Assembly (NCBI RefSeq): GCF_020535565.1
Contig: NZ_CP084758.1
Location: forward strand, 2,617,001-2,681,000
Length of the DNA: 64,000 nt
Source of the DNA: Shinella sp. XGS7
GTDB taxonomy: Bacteria > Pseudomonadota > Gammaproteobacteria > Burkholderiales > Burkholderiaceae_C
Direction: 5' to 3'
Every line of letters starts with the position of its first letter. Within the stretch, counting starts at the first letter, position 1. The notes under the pieces were generated by a model, which worked only from the letters and a program-made list of their open reading frames with translations, did not search any database and had not been told where the DNA came from. Shown here piece by piece: positions 50,595 through 58,911 of this stretch. Both the position numbers and the translations under genes were made by a program.

Positions 50595-51452
50595 TCAGCC
50601 GCCGCGCAGCAGCGAGAGCACCTGCTGCGGCAGCTGGTTGGCCTGGGCCACCATGGCATTGCCGGCCTGCTGCAAGATCTGCGCTCGACTGAGGTTGGAG
50701 GTCTCGCTGGCGTAGTCGGCATCCATGATGCGGCTGCGGGCGGCACTCTGGTTTTCCACCGAGATCTGCAGGTTGGCGATCACGGCCTCGAAGCGGTTCT
50801 GCGAGGCGCCCAGCACGGCGCGCTGGGAGCTGACGGTGTTGATGGCCGCGTCGATATTGTCGATCACGGTCTTCAGCGAGGTCGGATCCGATGTGTCGCT
50901 GATGGTGGATTGGGCCGGGTCCGTCACGGCCACGATGGTGGGCTGCACCGTCATATCCACCGTCAGCACATCGATGGTGTCGTTGGGCGTGGTGTTGGGG
51001 CCGACCTGGAAGGTCTGTGTGCCGGCATCGGCGCCCGCCAGGATGGTCTTGCCGTTGAAAGTCGTGCCGCCAATCACGCGGCTGATTTCATTGGCCAACT
51101 CGCGGAATTCCTGGCCGAGTGAGAGTCGGTCGGCGCTGGTGTTGGTGGCATTGCGGGCCTGGACCGCCAGTTCCCGCATGCGTTGTAGGGTGTCGCCCAC
51201 CTTGCCCAGCGCGCCTTCGGCGGTCTGGGCCAGGGAGATGCCGTCGTTGGCGTTGCGGATCGCCACATTCATGCCGCGCACCTGCGCATTCATGCGCTCG
51301 GCAATCGCCAGACCGGCCGCATCGTCCTTGGACGAGTTCACGCGTAGGCCGGACGAGAGCCGCTGCATCGAGACGCCCAGGGAGGACTGCGACGAATTCA
51401 GATTGCGCTGCGCATTCAGCGAGGCAATATTGGTATTGATGGTCTGGGGCAT
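50595..51452 (-). CDS. fliC: Flagellin (first of three)
   Basis: 285 residues. Typical D0-D1 ends ([20 protein letters not shown] (split by eye), [20 protein letters not shown] (split by eye), and [20 protein letters not shown] (split by eye), [20 protein letters not shown] (split by eye)). The central part is only about 100 residues, so it lacks the large variable D2/D3 domains. The middle ([20 protein letters not shown] (split by eye)) differs most from the other two. I chose the ATG at 51452, with GCAGGAG upstream; no sigma-28 motif was found in its 263-bp leader, so it may depend on another promoter or on read-through. Confidence 0.96.
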   Translation of the reverse strand: MPQTINTNIASLNAQRNLNSSQSSLGVSMQRLSSGLRVNSSKDDAAGLAIAERMNAQVRGMNVAIRNANDGISLAQTAEGALGKVGDTLQRMRELAVQARNATNTSADRLSLGQEFRELANEISRVIGGTTFNGKTILAGADAGTQTFQVGPNTTPNDTIDVLTVDMTVQPTIVAVTDPAQSTISDTSDPTSLKTVIDNIDAAINTVSSQRAVLGASQNRFEAVIANLQISVENQSAARSRIMDADYASETSNLSRAQILQQAGNAMVAQANQLPQQVLSLLRGG

Positions 51453-51668
51453 TTTCAGCACTCCTGCAGTTTTACGTTCCCCCGGCCTGAACCCAATGTT
51501 CGTGTCAGTTTCAGGCCGGAGCCCGGGGGCAGGTCTTGCCTGCAATCCGGGCCGGACCTGGGTCCGGGGTTGGGCATGCTTTCACATGCCCGATGGAACG
51601 AATTCTGCGAGTGCCTTGCGCTTTCTAAAGCCCGATTAAGGGGCTAAACAACGTCCAAAACCGAGCTG

Positions 51669-51692
51669 GAAAGCCCCGCCTTGGGGCGGGGC
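51669..51692 (-). terminator. Intrinsic terminator after the second flagellin
   Basis: On the - strand GCCCCGCC/GGCGGGGC (51685-51692 with 51673-51680, 4-nt loop) is followed by TTTCC. It isolates the second flagellin from the first. Confidence 0.75.
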
Positions 51693-51715
51693 GTCGGCCG
51701 CGGGCCGGGCCGCTC

Positions 51716-52576
51716 TTACTGGAGCAGACGCAGCACTTGCTGCGGAGCCTGGTTGGCCTGGGAGACCATGGCCGTGCCCGCCTGCTGCAGGATCTGCGCT
51801 CGGCTGAGGTTGGCCGTTTCGCTGGCGAAGTCGGCATCCATGATCCGGCTTCGTGCCGCGCTCTGGTTCTCCACCGAGACCTGCAGGTTCGAGATCACGG
51901 CATCGAAGCGATTCTGTGCCGCACCCAGGGTGGCGCGCTCACCGCTGACCAGGTTGATCGCCTTGTCGATGTTGTCGATCACGGTCTTCAGTGCATTGGC
52001 GTCGCCGGTGATCACCGCGCGGTTGGTGCCCTGGTTGTCGTCCCCGGCCACGGCCTTGATGTCGGTGTTGGTGGTCATGTCGGTGGTAACCACGTCCACC
52101 ACGTCATTGGCTGTCGTGTTGGCGCCCACCTGGAAGGTCTGTGTGCCGGCATCCGTGCCGGCCAGGATCGTCTTGCCGTTGAAGGTGGTGCCACCCAGCA
52201 CGCGCTGGATTTCCTTGGCCAGCTCGCCGAACTCCTTGTCCAGCGAGGTCTTGTCTTCGGTGGTGTTGGTGGCGTTGCGGGCCTGCACGGCCAGCTCACG
52301 CATGCGCTGCAGCGCGTCGCCCACCTTGGCCATGCCGCCTTCCGCGGTCTGGGCCAGGGAGATGCCGTCGTTGGCATTACGGATGGCCACATTCATGCCC
52401 CGCACCTGGGCCTGCATGCGCTCGGCGATGGCCAAGCCGGCCGCGTCATCCTTGGAGGAATTGACGCGCAGACCCGAGGACAGGCGCTGCATGGACGAAG
52501 TCATCGACAGCTGCGACGTGGCGCTGTTGCGCTGGGCGTTCAGGGAAGCGATGTTGGTATTGATAACAGCGGGCAT
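51716..52576 (-). CDS. fliC: Flagellin (second of three)
   Basis: 286 residues. Same short D0-D1 architecture as its neighbours, with a central segment (VDVVTTDMTTNTDIKAVAGD (split by eye), DNQGTNRAVITGD) nearly matching the third flagellin, indicating recent duplication of these two. The [20 protein letters not shown] (split by eye) helix is close to the TLR5-recognised stretch of other flagellins. A sigma-28-type promoter lies about 165 bp upstream and a terminator follows. Confidence 0.97.
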   Translation of the reverse strand: MPAVINTNIASLNAQRNSATSQLSMTSSMQRLSSGLRVNSSKDDAAGLAIAERMQAQVRGMNVAIRNANDGISLAQTAEGGMAKVGDALQRMRELAVQARNATNTTEDKTSLDKEFGELAKEIQRVLGGTTFNGKTILAGTDAGTQTFQVGANTTANDVVDVVTTDMTTNTDIKAVAGDDNQGTNRAVITGDANALKTVIDNIDKAINLVSGERATLGAAQNRFDAVISNLQVSVENQSAARSRIMDADFASETANLSRAQILQQAGTAMVSQANQAPQQVLRLLQ

Positions 52577-52741
52577 GGCTCAATCCTTTCGGTGTCTATC
52601 AGAGAACGCGCGGCGGTTGCCGCGTTGTCCGGTTCTTTCGGTTCGATAACCGTCCGACATCCCTGCCATGCAGCCCTGTGCCACACGGCGCCGGTTGACC
52701 GGACCACGCAGTCCTGTGATTACTCGGACCCGTTGGGTGAG

Positions 52742-52768
52742 TTATCGACGACACCTGGATTGACTTGA
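52742..52768 (-). promoter_or_regulatory. Sigma-28-type promoter of the second flagellin
   Basis: On the - strand TCAAGTCA (52761-52768), an 11-bp spacer and GTCGATAA (52742-52749), seven of eight -10 matches. The predicted leader is about 160 nt. Confidence 0.7.
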
Positions 52769-52796
52769 GACCATCCTTCTCAAAAAGGCCTTGAAA

Positions 52797-52818
52797 GCGC
52801 CGCCCGGGTGGGCGGCGC
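52797..52818 (-). terminator. Intrinsic terminator after the third flagellin
   Basis: Nine-base GC arms (GCGCCGCCC with GGGCGGCGC) and a 4-nt loop, followed on the - strand by TTTC and, 20 bases on, TTTTT. It lies 80 bp after the flagellin stop. Confidence 0.75.
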
Positions 52819-52897
52819 CTAAGGTGCTTGAGCTGGCGGGCCTGTTGTCTCCGCCTGAATGCTTGAGCTCGTCAGGGCCAGCTCGGCTGGCCCAGGG

Positions 52898-53758
52898 TCA
52901 TCGAAGAAGCGACAGCACTTGCTGCGGCATCTGATTGGCCTGGGCGATCATCGCGTTGCCGGCCTGCTGCAGGATCTGCGCTCGGCTCAGGCTGGCCGTC
53001 TCCGAGGCGTAGTCTGCATCCATGATCCGGCTGCGTGCGGCGCTCTGGTTTTCCACCGAGACCTGCAGATTGGAGATCACCGCGTCGAAGCGGTTCTGCG
53101 AAGCACCCAGGGTGGCGCGCTCACCGTTGACGGTGTTGATGGCCTTGTCGATATTGTCGATCACGGTCTTCAGCGCGGCGGTGTCGCCGGTGATGACGGC
53201 GCGGTTGGCGCCTTGGTTGTCATCGCCCGCCACGGCCTTGATGTCGCTGTTGGCCGTCATATCGGTCGTGACCACGTCCACCACGTCGTTGGTGCTGGTG
53301 TTGGCGCCGACCTGGAAGGTCTGGGTGCCTGCATCCGCGCCAGCCAGGATGGTGCGGCCGTTGAAGGTGGTGCCGCCCAGCACGCGCTGGATTTCCTTGG
53401 CCAGTTCGCCGAACTCCTTGTCCAGCGAGGTCTTGTCGGCCGAGGTGTTGGTGGCGTTGCGGGACTGCACGGCCAGCTCACGCATGCGCTGCAGCGAGTC
53501 GCTCACCTTGCCCATCGCGCCTTCAGCGGTCTGGGCCAGCGAGATGCCGTCATTGGCGTTGCGCACCGCGACGTTCATGCCGCGGACCTGAGCCTGCATG
53601 CGCTCGGCAATGGCCAGGCCGGCGGAGTCGTCCTTGGCCGAGTTCACACGCATGCCCGAGGACAGGCGCTGCATGGAGGTGGACAGGGACAGTTGCGCCG
53701 AGTTGGTGTTGCGCTGGGCGTTCAGCGAATTGATATTGGTGTTGATGATGGCGGGCAT
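52898..53758 (-). CDS. fliC: Flagellin (third of three)
   Basis: 286 residues. MPAIINTNINSLNAQRNTNS (split by eye) at the N-terminus and [20 protein letters not shown] (split by eye) at the C-terminus. It matches the second flagellin almost throughout, including VDVVTTDMTANSDIKAVAGD (split by eye). Ser/Thr-rich stretches in the exposed centre are plausible O-glycosylation sites, relevant because a glycosyltransferase operon lies just beyond. A sigma-28-like promoter lies about 216 bp upstream. Confidence 0.97.
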   Translation of the reverse strand: MPAIINTNINSLNAQRNTNSAQLSLSTSMQRLSSGMRVNSAKDDSAGLAIAERMQAQVRGMNVAVRNANDGISLAQTAEGAMGKVSDSLQRMRELAVQSRNATNTSADKTSLDKEFGELAKEIQRVLGGTTFNGRTILAGADAGTQTFQVGANTSTNDVVDVVTTDMTANSDIKAVAGDDNQGANRAVITGDTAALKTVIDNIDKAINTVNGERATLGASQNRFDAVISNLQVSVENQSAARSRIMDADYASETASLSRAQILQQAGNAMIAQANQMPQQVLSLLR

Positions 53759-54351
53759 GATGCGCTCTCCTATTTCAGCTACAAGAACTCCCGGCTAAGT
53801 GCCGCGACGTGCTTGGGCAGTGGCGCCGAAGCGCTCCACCCTGAGAAAGGCCGAGTTGCCTCGGCGCTGACTCGCCCGGCGGCAGTCAACCATGCAGCTT
53901 GCGCCCCTCGTTGGACGATCAATCTGTGGCCTCCTCACCGGACCACGCGTCTGTTTCCAGACCCGTTGGAATGGCTATCGGACAGCGCAAGTGGAAACTT
54001 GAGCGCTGTTTGTCAAGAGGCTTGATCGTTTGATAAGCGCTGTCGGAATCGTCTTGTTTGTCGATTCCGGCAGGGCCGGGCTGCTGTGATGGCTGTCTGG
54101 GTCGGGAAGCGTTCCTTGTGTGGGTAGCTGAAACAGGGCGTCAGTCCGGCGGCTTGCCGGTGCCGGCCCTGTGTTTGATTTCGGCCCCGTGCGCACAGTG
54201 CATCCGCCGAGGAATTGCGGCTTGACCCCGCTTTTCAAAGGACCGTGCGGCGGCTGCCTCCCTAAAGTTCGCTGCATCGCGGTCGATGTTGCGTGCTTTT
54301 TTCACGGCCATCGGCATCGCGAGCCTCAAGTCCGATGCCATGGAGAACTCT
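53759..54351. other. Gene-free divergent region between third flagellin and TPR gene
   Basis: 593 bp. It contains the flagellin leader and promoter (53975-54002) and, at about 54047-54071, an inverted repeat GGAATCG/CGATTCC with a 10-nt loop. The segment 54000-54110 is lower in GC than its surroundings. I see no supported coding sequence; the start signals of the TPR gene must lie in the last 200 bp but no clear promoter was recognised. Confidence 0.6.
53975..54002 (-). promoter_or_regulatory. Sigma-28-like promoter of the third flagellin
   Basis: On the - strand TCAAGTTT (53995-54002), a 12-bp spacer and TCCGATAG (53975-53982). The spacer is one base longer than at the other sites. The predicted leader is about 216 nt. 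Confidence 0.55.
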
Positions 54352-54831
54352 ATGAACCCACGTCTTCCGATGTCCGCGCCCGGCAAGATGCCTGTCGCTG
54401 CGGTCGAGATCGCTGCCGAGGCGTCCCTGCTCCTGGCCCAGGCGCGCAATGCCGCCTTTGCCGAGGTGCAGTGCGGGCGGGTCGGCCTGGGTCTGGGTGT
54501 GCTGCAGCAGGCGCTGGAGCAGGAGCCCATGAGCCATGAGCTGCTCAGCGATATGGCAGCCCTGCTGCTGGCCACCGGCGAGCTGCAACAGGCCGTGGCC
54601 TATGCCAGCCAGGCCCTGGTCCAGCGTCCCGGCCATGGCCCCAGCCTCTACACCCTGGCCTTTGCCCAGTCGGGCCTGGGCGAGCTGCAGACCGCGCGCA
54701 TGACGCTCACCGATCTGCTGAGCGAGGGCGCGTCCCTGAGCAGTCTGCGTGACGAAGCGCCCTGCCTGGAGCCCGTGGCCCGCACCGAGCTGGCCCGTCT
54801 TTTCGCCCTGGAGCGCAAGCCGCAGCCCTGA
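54352..54831 (+). CDS. TPR-like protein beside the flagellin locus, function unknown
   Basis: 159 residues, cytoplasmic. Helix pairs with TPR spacing (LGLGVLQQALEQEPMSHELL (split by eye), AALLLATGELQQAVAYASQA (split by eye), YTLAFAQSGLGELQTARMTL (split by eye)). GGAGA lies six bases before the ATG at 54352; an in-frame ATG at 54340 is an alternative. It is convergent with the TPR-glycosyltransferase gene. TPR proteins of this size near flagellin genes may help in filament glycosylation or export, but I cannot assign a role. Confidence 0.75.
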   Translation: MNPRLPMSAPGKMPVAAVEIAAEASLLLAQARNAAFAEVQCGRVGLGLGVLQQALEQEPMSHELLSDMAALLLATGELQQAVAYASQALVQRPGHGPSLYTLAFAQSGLGELQTARMTLTDLLSEGASLSSLRDEAPCLEPVARTELARLFALERKPQP

Positions 54832-54844
54832 GCGGGGCGCCCCG

Positions 54845-54859
54845 AGCCGCCAGGCGGCT
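54845..54859. terminator. Hairpin between the TPR gene and the GT41-like gene
   Basis: AGCCGCC/GGCGGCT (54845-54851 and 54853-54859) is preceded by the palindrome GGGGCGCCCC right after the TPR stop. It lies between convergent genes. There is no T-run. Confidence 0.4.
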
Positions 54860-54962
54860 TGGGCTTCGAACAGGGACAAGCCGATCCGCGGCGCTTCCGA
54901 GCGTGCGCTGGTCGGCTTTCTTTATGGGTGGGGGTGGCGCGCGGGAGCGTCCGCGCGTGCGC

Positions 54963-56882
54963 TCAGGCGGGCAGGGCGGCCGGTGGCTGGCCGGCCGTGT
55001 GGCGGGCCCACATGCGTTCGTACAGGGCTTCCAGATCGCGGGCGAAGGCGGCGGCGTCGTAGAGCGGCGCCTGGTCGCGGGCCTGCAGCAGGCGGGTCTT
55101 GAGCTCGGCACGGCGTCCAGCGTCGCGGGCCAGGGCGATGGCCAGGTCCACATAGGCTTCAGCATCCGCACAGACCAGCTCAGGCAGGCCGGCGGCCTGC
55201 AGCAGGCTGGCCGAGACCCGGCCGGCGAAAGGCTCGCAGCGCTGGCTGATCACGGGCACGCCGGCCCAGAGTGCATCGCTGGTGGTGGTGTGGCCATTGC
55301 ACGGCCAGCTGTCCAGGGCCAGATCGGCGGCCGCGAGGCGACGCAGATGCGGGCCCAGGGGCTGCTTGGGCATCAGGATCAGGCGCTCGGGTGCGATGCC
55401 GCGCGCGGCGATCTCGGCCCGCAGGCGCTCGTTGGCCTGCTCGGCTCCGCCCAGCTGCCAAAGCACGGCTTCGGGCACCGCATGCAGGATGCGCGCCCAG
55501 GCGTCGAAGAGCGGCGGGTTGAGCTTGTAGACCTGGTTGGCGCTCAGCAGCACCAGGGCCTGCTCGGGCAGGCCCAGCTCGGCGCGGGGCGGGGCCACGG
55601 GGCGCTCGCGCTGCCCGTCGTTGGGCTGGTAGCAGTGCGGCATCTGGGCGATGCACTCGCTGTAGAAAGGGGCATGGTCCAGCGGGGTGACGACGGGGTC
55701 GCCGATCAGATAGTCCACGCCCGGCATGCCGGTGGTGCCCGGGAAGCCCAGCCAGCTCACCTGCACCGGCGCCGGCCGGTAGGCCAGGGCGGCCAGGCGG
55801 CTGCCGGCGGTATGGCCCTTGAGATCCACCAGGATGTCCACGCCCAGCTCGCGCACGCGCCGGGCCGTGCCCGGCAGGTCCAGGGCACCGATCTCCTCGA
55901 AGCGGTCACAGGCCTGCAGCAGGCGCTCGCGCAGGGCCGAGCCGTCGGCCGGGCTGTGGGAGAGCAGGCTGATCTCGAAGCGGCTGCGGTCGTGCCGCTC
56001 CAGCACCTCGGTGATCAGGGTGGCCGTGGCATGGGCCTGGAAGTCGTTGGAGAGATAGGCGATGTGCAGGCGCCGGCCCGCCGGGCGCCGCGGCGGCGCG
56101 GGCAGGGGGCGGATGGCGCGGCAGAGATGGCGCGAGATCAGAGCTGCCGCCTCCAGCATCTGGGCCGGGTGATGGGGTTGGGCCACCAGGGAGAAGGGCA
56201 CGCTGAACTGGCTCTCGCCGCTGGCCCAGATGCGGTGCTGGGTGTCCAGCATCTGCTGCAGGCGCGCCTCCCAGCCCTCCCAGCGCGCGGCATGCTGTTC
56301 CAGCTGGATCAGATAGGCCTGGGCGCCCAGATGTTCGGGGTAGAGCACGGCCAGGGTGCGGAAGCATTCGGCCGCCTCGTCATGCAGCTTCATCGCATAG
56401 AGCGCGAAGCCCAGTTCCATATAGGCGTCGCGGTCGTCGATCTTGAGCGTCAGGGCCTGCATCAGCGGCTCGACGGCCGCTGGCGACTGGCCCAGGCGGT
56501 TGTAGGCCGCGCCCAGCTGTTTGAGCAGCTCCAGCGGTCGCTCGGCCGGCGGCACGCGCTCGGCGAAGCGCAGGACCCCGGGGAAATCATCCAGGGCCAT
56601 GGCGGCCAGGGCGCCCACCTGAGCCGATTGCGAGGCCAGCTCGGGCGAGGCCGCATGGGCCAGCGCCTGCTCGGCCGCCGTCAGGCAGGGCGAGAAGTCT
56701 CCGGCCTGGCGCAGGGCGCGGGCCAGGGTCAGCCAGAGTCCGCCGTCCTGCGGGCGCAGGGCCAGGGCCTGGCGCAGCAGCTCGGCCGCGGGCTGCCAGC
56801 GCTTCTCGCTCAGCAGGGCCTGGGCGCGCTGCAGCAGCTGGGGCAGGGCGAGGGCGGAGGCGGCGTGGGGCTTGAGGGCCAT
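54963..56882 (-). CDS. TPR and GT41 (OGT/SPINDLY-like) glycosyltransferase
   Basis: 639 residues. The N-terminal 230 residues are TPR-like helices (WQPAAELLRQALALRPQDGG (split by eye), YMELGFALYAMKLHDEAAEC (split by eye)). The C-terminal part is GT41: LHIAYLSNDFQAHATATLI, VDILVDLKGHTAGSR, PVQVSWLGFPGTTGMPGVDY (split by eye), ALDSWPCNGHTTTSDALWAG (split by eye) and GRVSASLLQAAGLPELV. Enzymes of this class transfer GlcNAc-like sugars to Ser/Thr of proteins. Its position next to three flagellins and downstream of a methyltransferase and a sugar transferase makes flagellin the likely acceptor, which is inference. Confidence 0.88.
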   Translation of the reverse strand: MALKPHAASALALPQLLQRAQALLSEKRWQPAAELLRQALALRPQDGGLWLTLARALRQAGDFSPCLTAAEQALAHAASPELASQSAQVGALAAMALDDFPGVLRFAERVPPAERPLELLKQLGAAYNRLGQSPAAVEPLMQALTLKIDDRDAYMELGFALYAMKLHDEAAECFRTLAVLYPEHLGAQAYLIQLEQHAARWEGWEARLQQMLDTQHRIWASGESQFSVPFSLVAQPHHPAQMLEAAALISRHLCRAIRPLPAPPRRPAGRRLHIAYLSNDFQAHATATLITEVLERHDRSRFEISLLSHSPADGSALRERLLQACDRFEEIGALDLPGTARRVRELGVDILVDLKGHTAGSRLAALAYRPAPVQVSWLGFPGTTGMPGVDYLIGDPVVTPLDHAPFYSECIAQMPHCYQPNDGQRERPVAPPRAELGLPEQALVLLSANQVYKLNPPLFDAWARILHAVPEAVLWQLGGAEQANERLRAEIAARGIAPERLILMPKQPLGPHLRRLAAADLALDSWPCNGHTTTSDALWAGVPVISQRCEPFAGRVSASLLQAAGLPELVCADAEAYVDLAIALARDAGRRAELKTRLLQARDQAPLYDAAAFARDLEALYERMWARHTAGQPPAALPA

Positions 56883-56891
56883 GGCTGGGCG

Positions 56892-57530
56892 CTAGGCCGG
56901 GCTGCGCGTGGCCACGGCCAACAGGGAGATGCGGTTGAAGAACCACATGCCCTGCAGGCTCCAGGGCGTGTACTTGCGCAGCACATTGGCCAGGGTGTAG
57001 GGCGTGTACCAGCAGTTGTGGTCGGGGTGCACCACCTCCACAAAAGTCTGCACGCCCTTGGAATAGTCAAAGTGGCCGGCGAAGCAGCTGTAGGCGTCGG
57101 GCACGGTGATCACATACTGGCTGGCGCCCACCGCATCGAGCTGGCGCAGAAAGCCCTGCACATCGGGCACATGCTCCAGCACCTCGGGCACCAGCACCAG
57201 GTCGTAGGGCCCCTGCACCTGGCTCCAGTCCGAGAACAGGCGGCCGCGCACATGGGGCTGCATGATCTCGAAGGCCTCGGGGTGGATGTCAAAGCCGTCC
57301 AGCGTGCAGCAGTCGTCCAGCTGCAGGTGCAGGGAGCGCTGCAGATCGGTGATGGGCCAGTCCACGCAGCCCACATGCAGCACGCGCTTGCCCGCGCAGA
57401 TCTGGCGGAAGACCTCCACCCGCGAGCGACCCTTGAGATCGTCGCCCACATACTGTTTCTGCACGAAGAAGGGCGGGTGCGCGCGCTCCAGCGGGGAGCA
57501 GATCTCGTCGAAGCTGTTCTCGGTGCTCAT
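56892..57530 (-). CDS. Class I SAM-dependent methyltransferase
   Basis: 212 residues. The SAM-binding motif is RVLHVGCVDWPITDL near residue 48, followed by DGFDIHPEAFEIM and the YDLVLVPEVLEHVPDVQGF motif-III region, then HPDHNCWYTPYTLANVLRKY (split by eye). It resembles Methyltransf_23-type enzymes that modify sugars or small molecules. The ATG at 57530 overlaps the stop of the upstream glycosyltransferase by four bases, and the stop lies 9 bp before the GT41-like gene, so the three form one operon. It may methylate the sugar attached to flagellin; unproven. Confidence 0.87.
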   Translation of the reverse strand: MSTENSFDEICSPLERAHPPFFVQKQYVGDDLKGRSRVEVFRQICAGKRVLHVGCVDWPITDLQRSLHLQLDDCCTLDGFDIHPEAFEIMQPHVRGRLFSDWSQVQGPYDLVLVPEVLEHVPDVQGFLRQLDAVGASQYVITVPDAYSCFAGHFDYSKGVQTFVEVVHPDHNCWYTPYTLANVLRKYTPWSLQGMWFFNRISLLAVATRSPA

Positions 57531-58168
57531 GCGACCTTCCGCTTGTAGAGCTGGTCGTAGGTGCGGCGGGTGCTGGCCCATTCCTGGTCGGCAAACACCG
57601 TGCCCTGGCCGCTGTATTCCAGGCCGGTGAAGTGGCGCGGGATGAAGAAGTGGCTGGGCCAGAGGGTCAGGCCCGTGTAGTTGTGGCGGCGGTGCGCCTC
57701 GGTGAGGAACTGCGGGCCCACGCTCTGCCAGGCCATGCGGTCCACCACGGTCTCGGTGTTCTGCAGATCGATGATGAGCTGGCCGAAGAAGGGGTTCTCG
57801 GGCACCGAGGCCACATAGCCCGCGGCAATCAGGCCGGGGCGCGCCAGCTCGTTCTCCCAGCAGGCGAAAGCCTCGCCCTCGAAGAGCCAGGGCGCCAGGG
57901 GGCGTCGGCAGATGCTGTCGGCGTCCACCACAAAGCCGCCCTGCTGGTAGAGGATTTCCCAGCGCATCAGATCGGCCACGCCATTGAGCTCGCGGCCGGC
58001 CATCTCGCGCATATGGCGCGCATTGATCCAGCCGAACTCGGCCAGATCCTGGTTGCCCCAGACCCGCACCTCCCAGTCCGGGTTGTGCTCGCACCAGGTG
58101 GCGATGCAGTTGTCGGGACGCTTGGATTCGTCACCGACCCAGATGATGTGCAGGATGCGTGGAATCAT
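57527..58168 (-). CDS. DXD sugar-transferase (GT32-like glycosyltransferase)
   Basis: 213 residues. N-terminus IPRILHIIWVGDESKRPDNC (split by eye) and ELNGVADLMRWEILYQQGGF (split by eye), followed by VVDADSICRRPL with the DXD motif at D82-D84, are hallmarks of the Gly_transf_sug (OCH1-like) family. It is the first gene of the - strand operon with the methyltransferase and the GT41-like enzyme. It is divergent from the first flhD, with a 277-bp intergenic region between them. Confidence 0.9.
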   Translation of the reverse strand: MIPRILHIIWVGDESKRPDNCIATWCEHNPDWEVRVWGNQDLAEFGWINARHMREMAGRELNGVADLMRWEILYQQGGFVVDADSICRRPLAPWLFEGEAFACWENELARPGLIAAGYVASVPENPFFGQLIIDLQNTETVVDRMAWQSVGPQFLTEAHRRHNYTGLTLWPSHFFIPRHFTGLEYSGQGTVFADQEWASTRRTYDQLYKRKVA

Positions 58169-58445
58169 GCGGCGTCCTAGTGGGGCTGTGGCGGCACTAT
58201 AGGACGCGGCCCTCGCAGGCCAAGGCCGGATAAGCCGGCCTTAGAGCCGGCTTTAGCGCCAGCCGGGGGCGGGTCGGCCGAGGAGGCCGGATGGCAGGCC
58301 CAGGCCGATTTGTAGGAATTTTCCTGACAGGCCATGGCCGGCCAGGGAGACAGTGCGCACCGATTTGGCCTGATGTTTCGGTCTTGTTCGGATCTTCACA
58401 ATGCGTAGCAAGCCGAAACGCAAAGCCATACACAGGAGCGCCACC
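58169..58445. promoter_or_regulatory. Divergent regulatory region between glycosyltransferase operon and first flhD
   Basis: 277 bp. It contains a perfect 8-bp hairpin AAGGCCGG/CCGGCCTT (58222-58229 and 58235-58242). From 58311, a TGTAGGAA...CCTGACA block recurs in diverged form upstream of the second flhD, and from 58362 the exact repeat begins. The flhD promoter should lie in this region; I could not assign -10/-35 elements with confidence. Confidence 0.55.
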
Positions 58446-58769
58446 ATGAATGCAGACCAGATCCTCGCCGAGATTCGCGAAGCCAATCTGTCCTATCTGA
58501 TGCTGGCCCAGAGCCTGATCCGTGCGGACCGGGAGCAGGCGCTGTACCGCCTGGGCGTGTCGGAAGAGACTGCGACCCTGATCAGCACGCTGAGCCCGGC
58601 GCAGATGATGAAGATTGCCTCGGGCAACACCCTGCTGTGCCGCTTCCGCATGGATGACGACCTGGTGTGGGGCCTGCTGACCAGCCACGGCAAGACCGCG
58701 GCCAACGACCAGGTCTCCCGCCTGCACGCTTCGATCCTGATGGCCGGCCGCCACCAAGAAGCCGCCTGA
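58446..58769 (+). CDS. flhD: Flagellar transcriptional activator FlhD, copy 1
   Basis: 107 residues, the normal FlhD length. FlhD is half of the FlhD4C2 class I regulator of flagellar genes. The N-terminal helix DQILAEIREANLSYLMLAQS (split by eye) and GVSEETATLISTLSPAQMMK (split by eye) are conserved, as is C65, which matches the position of the inter-subunit disulfide cysteine of E. coli FlhD. AGGAG lies eight bases before the ATG at 58446; the frame upstream to 58401 is leader sequence. An identical second copy starts at 60784. Confidence 0.96.
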   Translation: MNADQILAEIREANLSYLMLAQSLIRADREQALYRLGVSEETATLISTLSPAQMMKIASGNTLLCRFRMDDDLVWGLLTSHGKTAANDQVSRLHASILMAGRHQEAA

Positions 58770-58782
58770 ACTGTTGACCCCC

Positions 58783-58862
58783 GGTCACGCGGGTACGCGT
58801 GACCACCCCCCGAGGGGGTGCGAGTCTGCGACTCGCGACGGCGGGGCCGCTTGGGAGCGGCC
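58783..58862 (+). other. Four-hairpin array between flhD and flhC, copy 1
   Basis: Four consecutive perfect inverted repeats: GGTCACGC/GCGTGACC (58783-58804), CACCCCC/GGGGGTG (58804-58820), GCGAGT/ACTCGC (58820-58836) and GGCCGC/GCGGCC (58845-58862). They begin 13 bp after the flhD stop and end 49 bp before flhC. The array may control the flhD:flhC ratio or be an inserted palindromic repeat element. It is copied in the second flhDC at 61121-61200. Confidence 0.75.
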
Positions 58863-58911
58863 CGGCGCTGGCCCCGCAAAGACTTTCTCCGATTCACACA
58901 GAGAGCCCACC

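Larger units (their letters stand above)
52577..52897. other. Gene-free leader region between flagellins 2 and 3
   Basis: 321 bp. It holds, in - strand order, a terminator of the third flagellin (stem 52797-52805 with 52810-52818, then TTTC), the promoter of the second flagellin (52742-52768) and a long leader with an ACCGGTCAACCGG-like inverted repeat. Parts of the leader (GACCACGC and CCCGTTGG on the + strand) recur upstream of the third flagellin. No coding sequence seen. Confidence 0.7.

Noticed and set aside
51452-51545. Upstream extension of the first flagellin to 51545
   Set aside because: The added 31 residues are not flagellin-like, and a good ribosome-binding site precedes the ATG at 51452.
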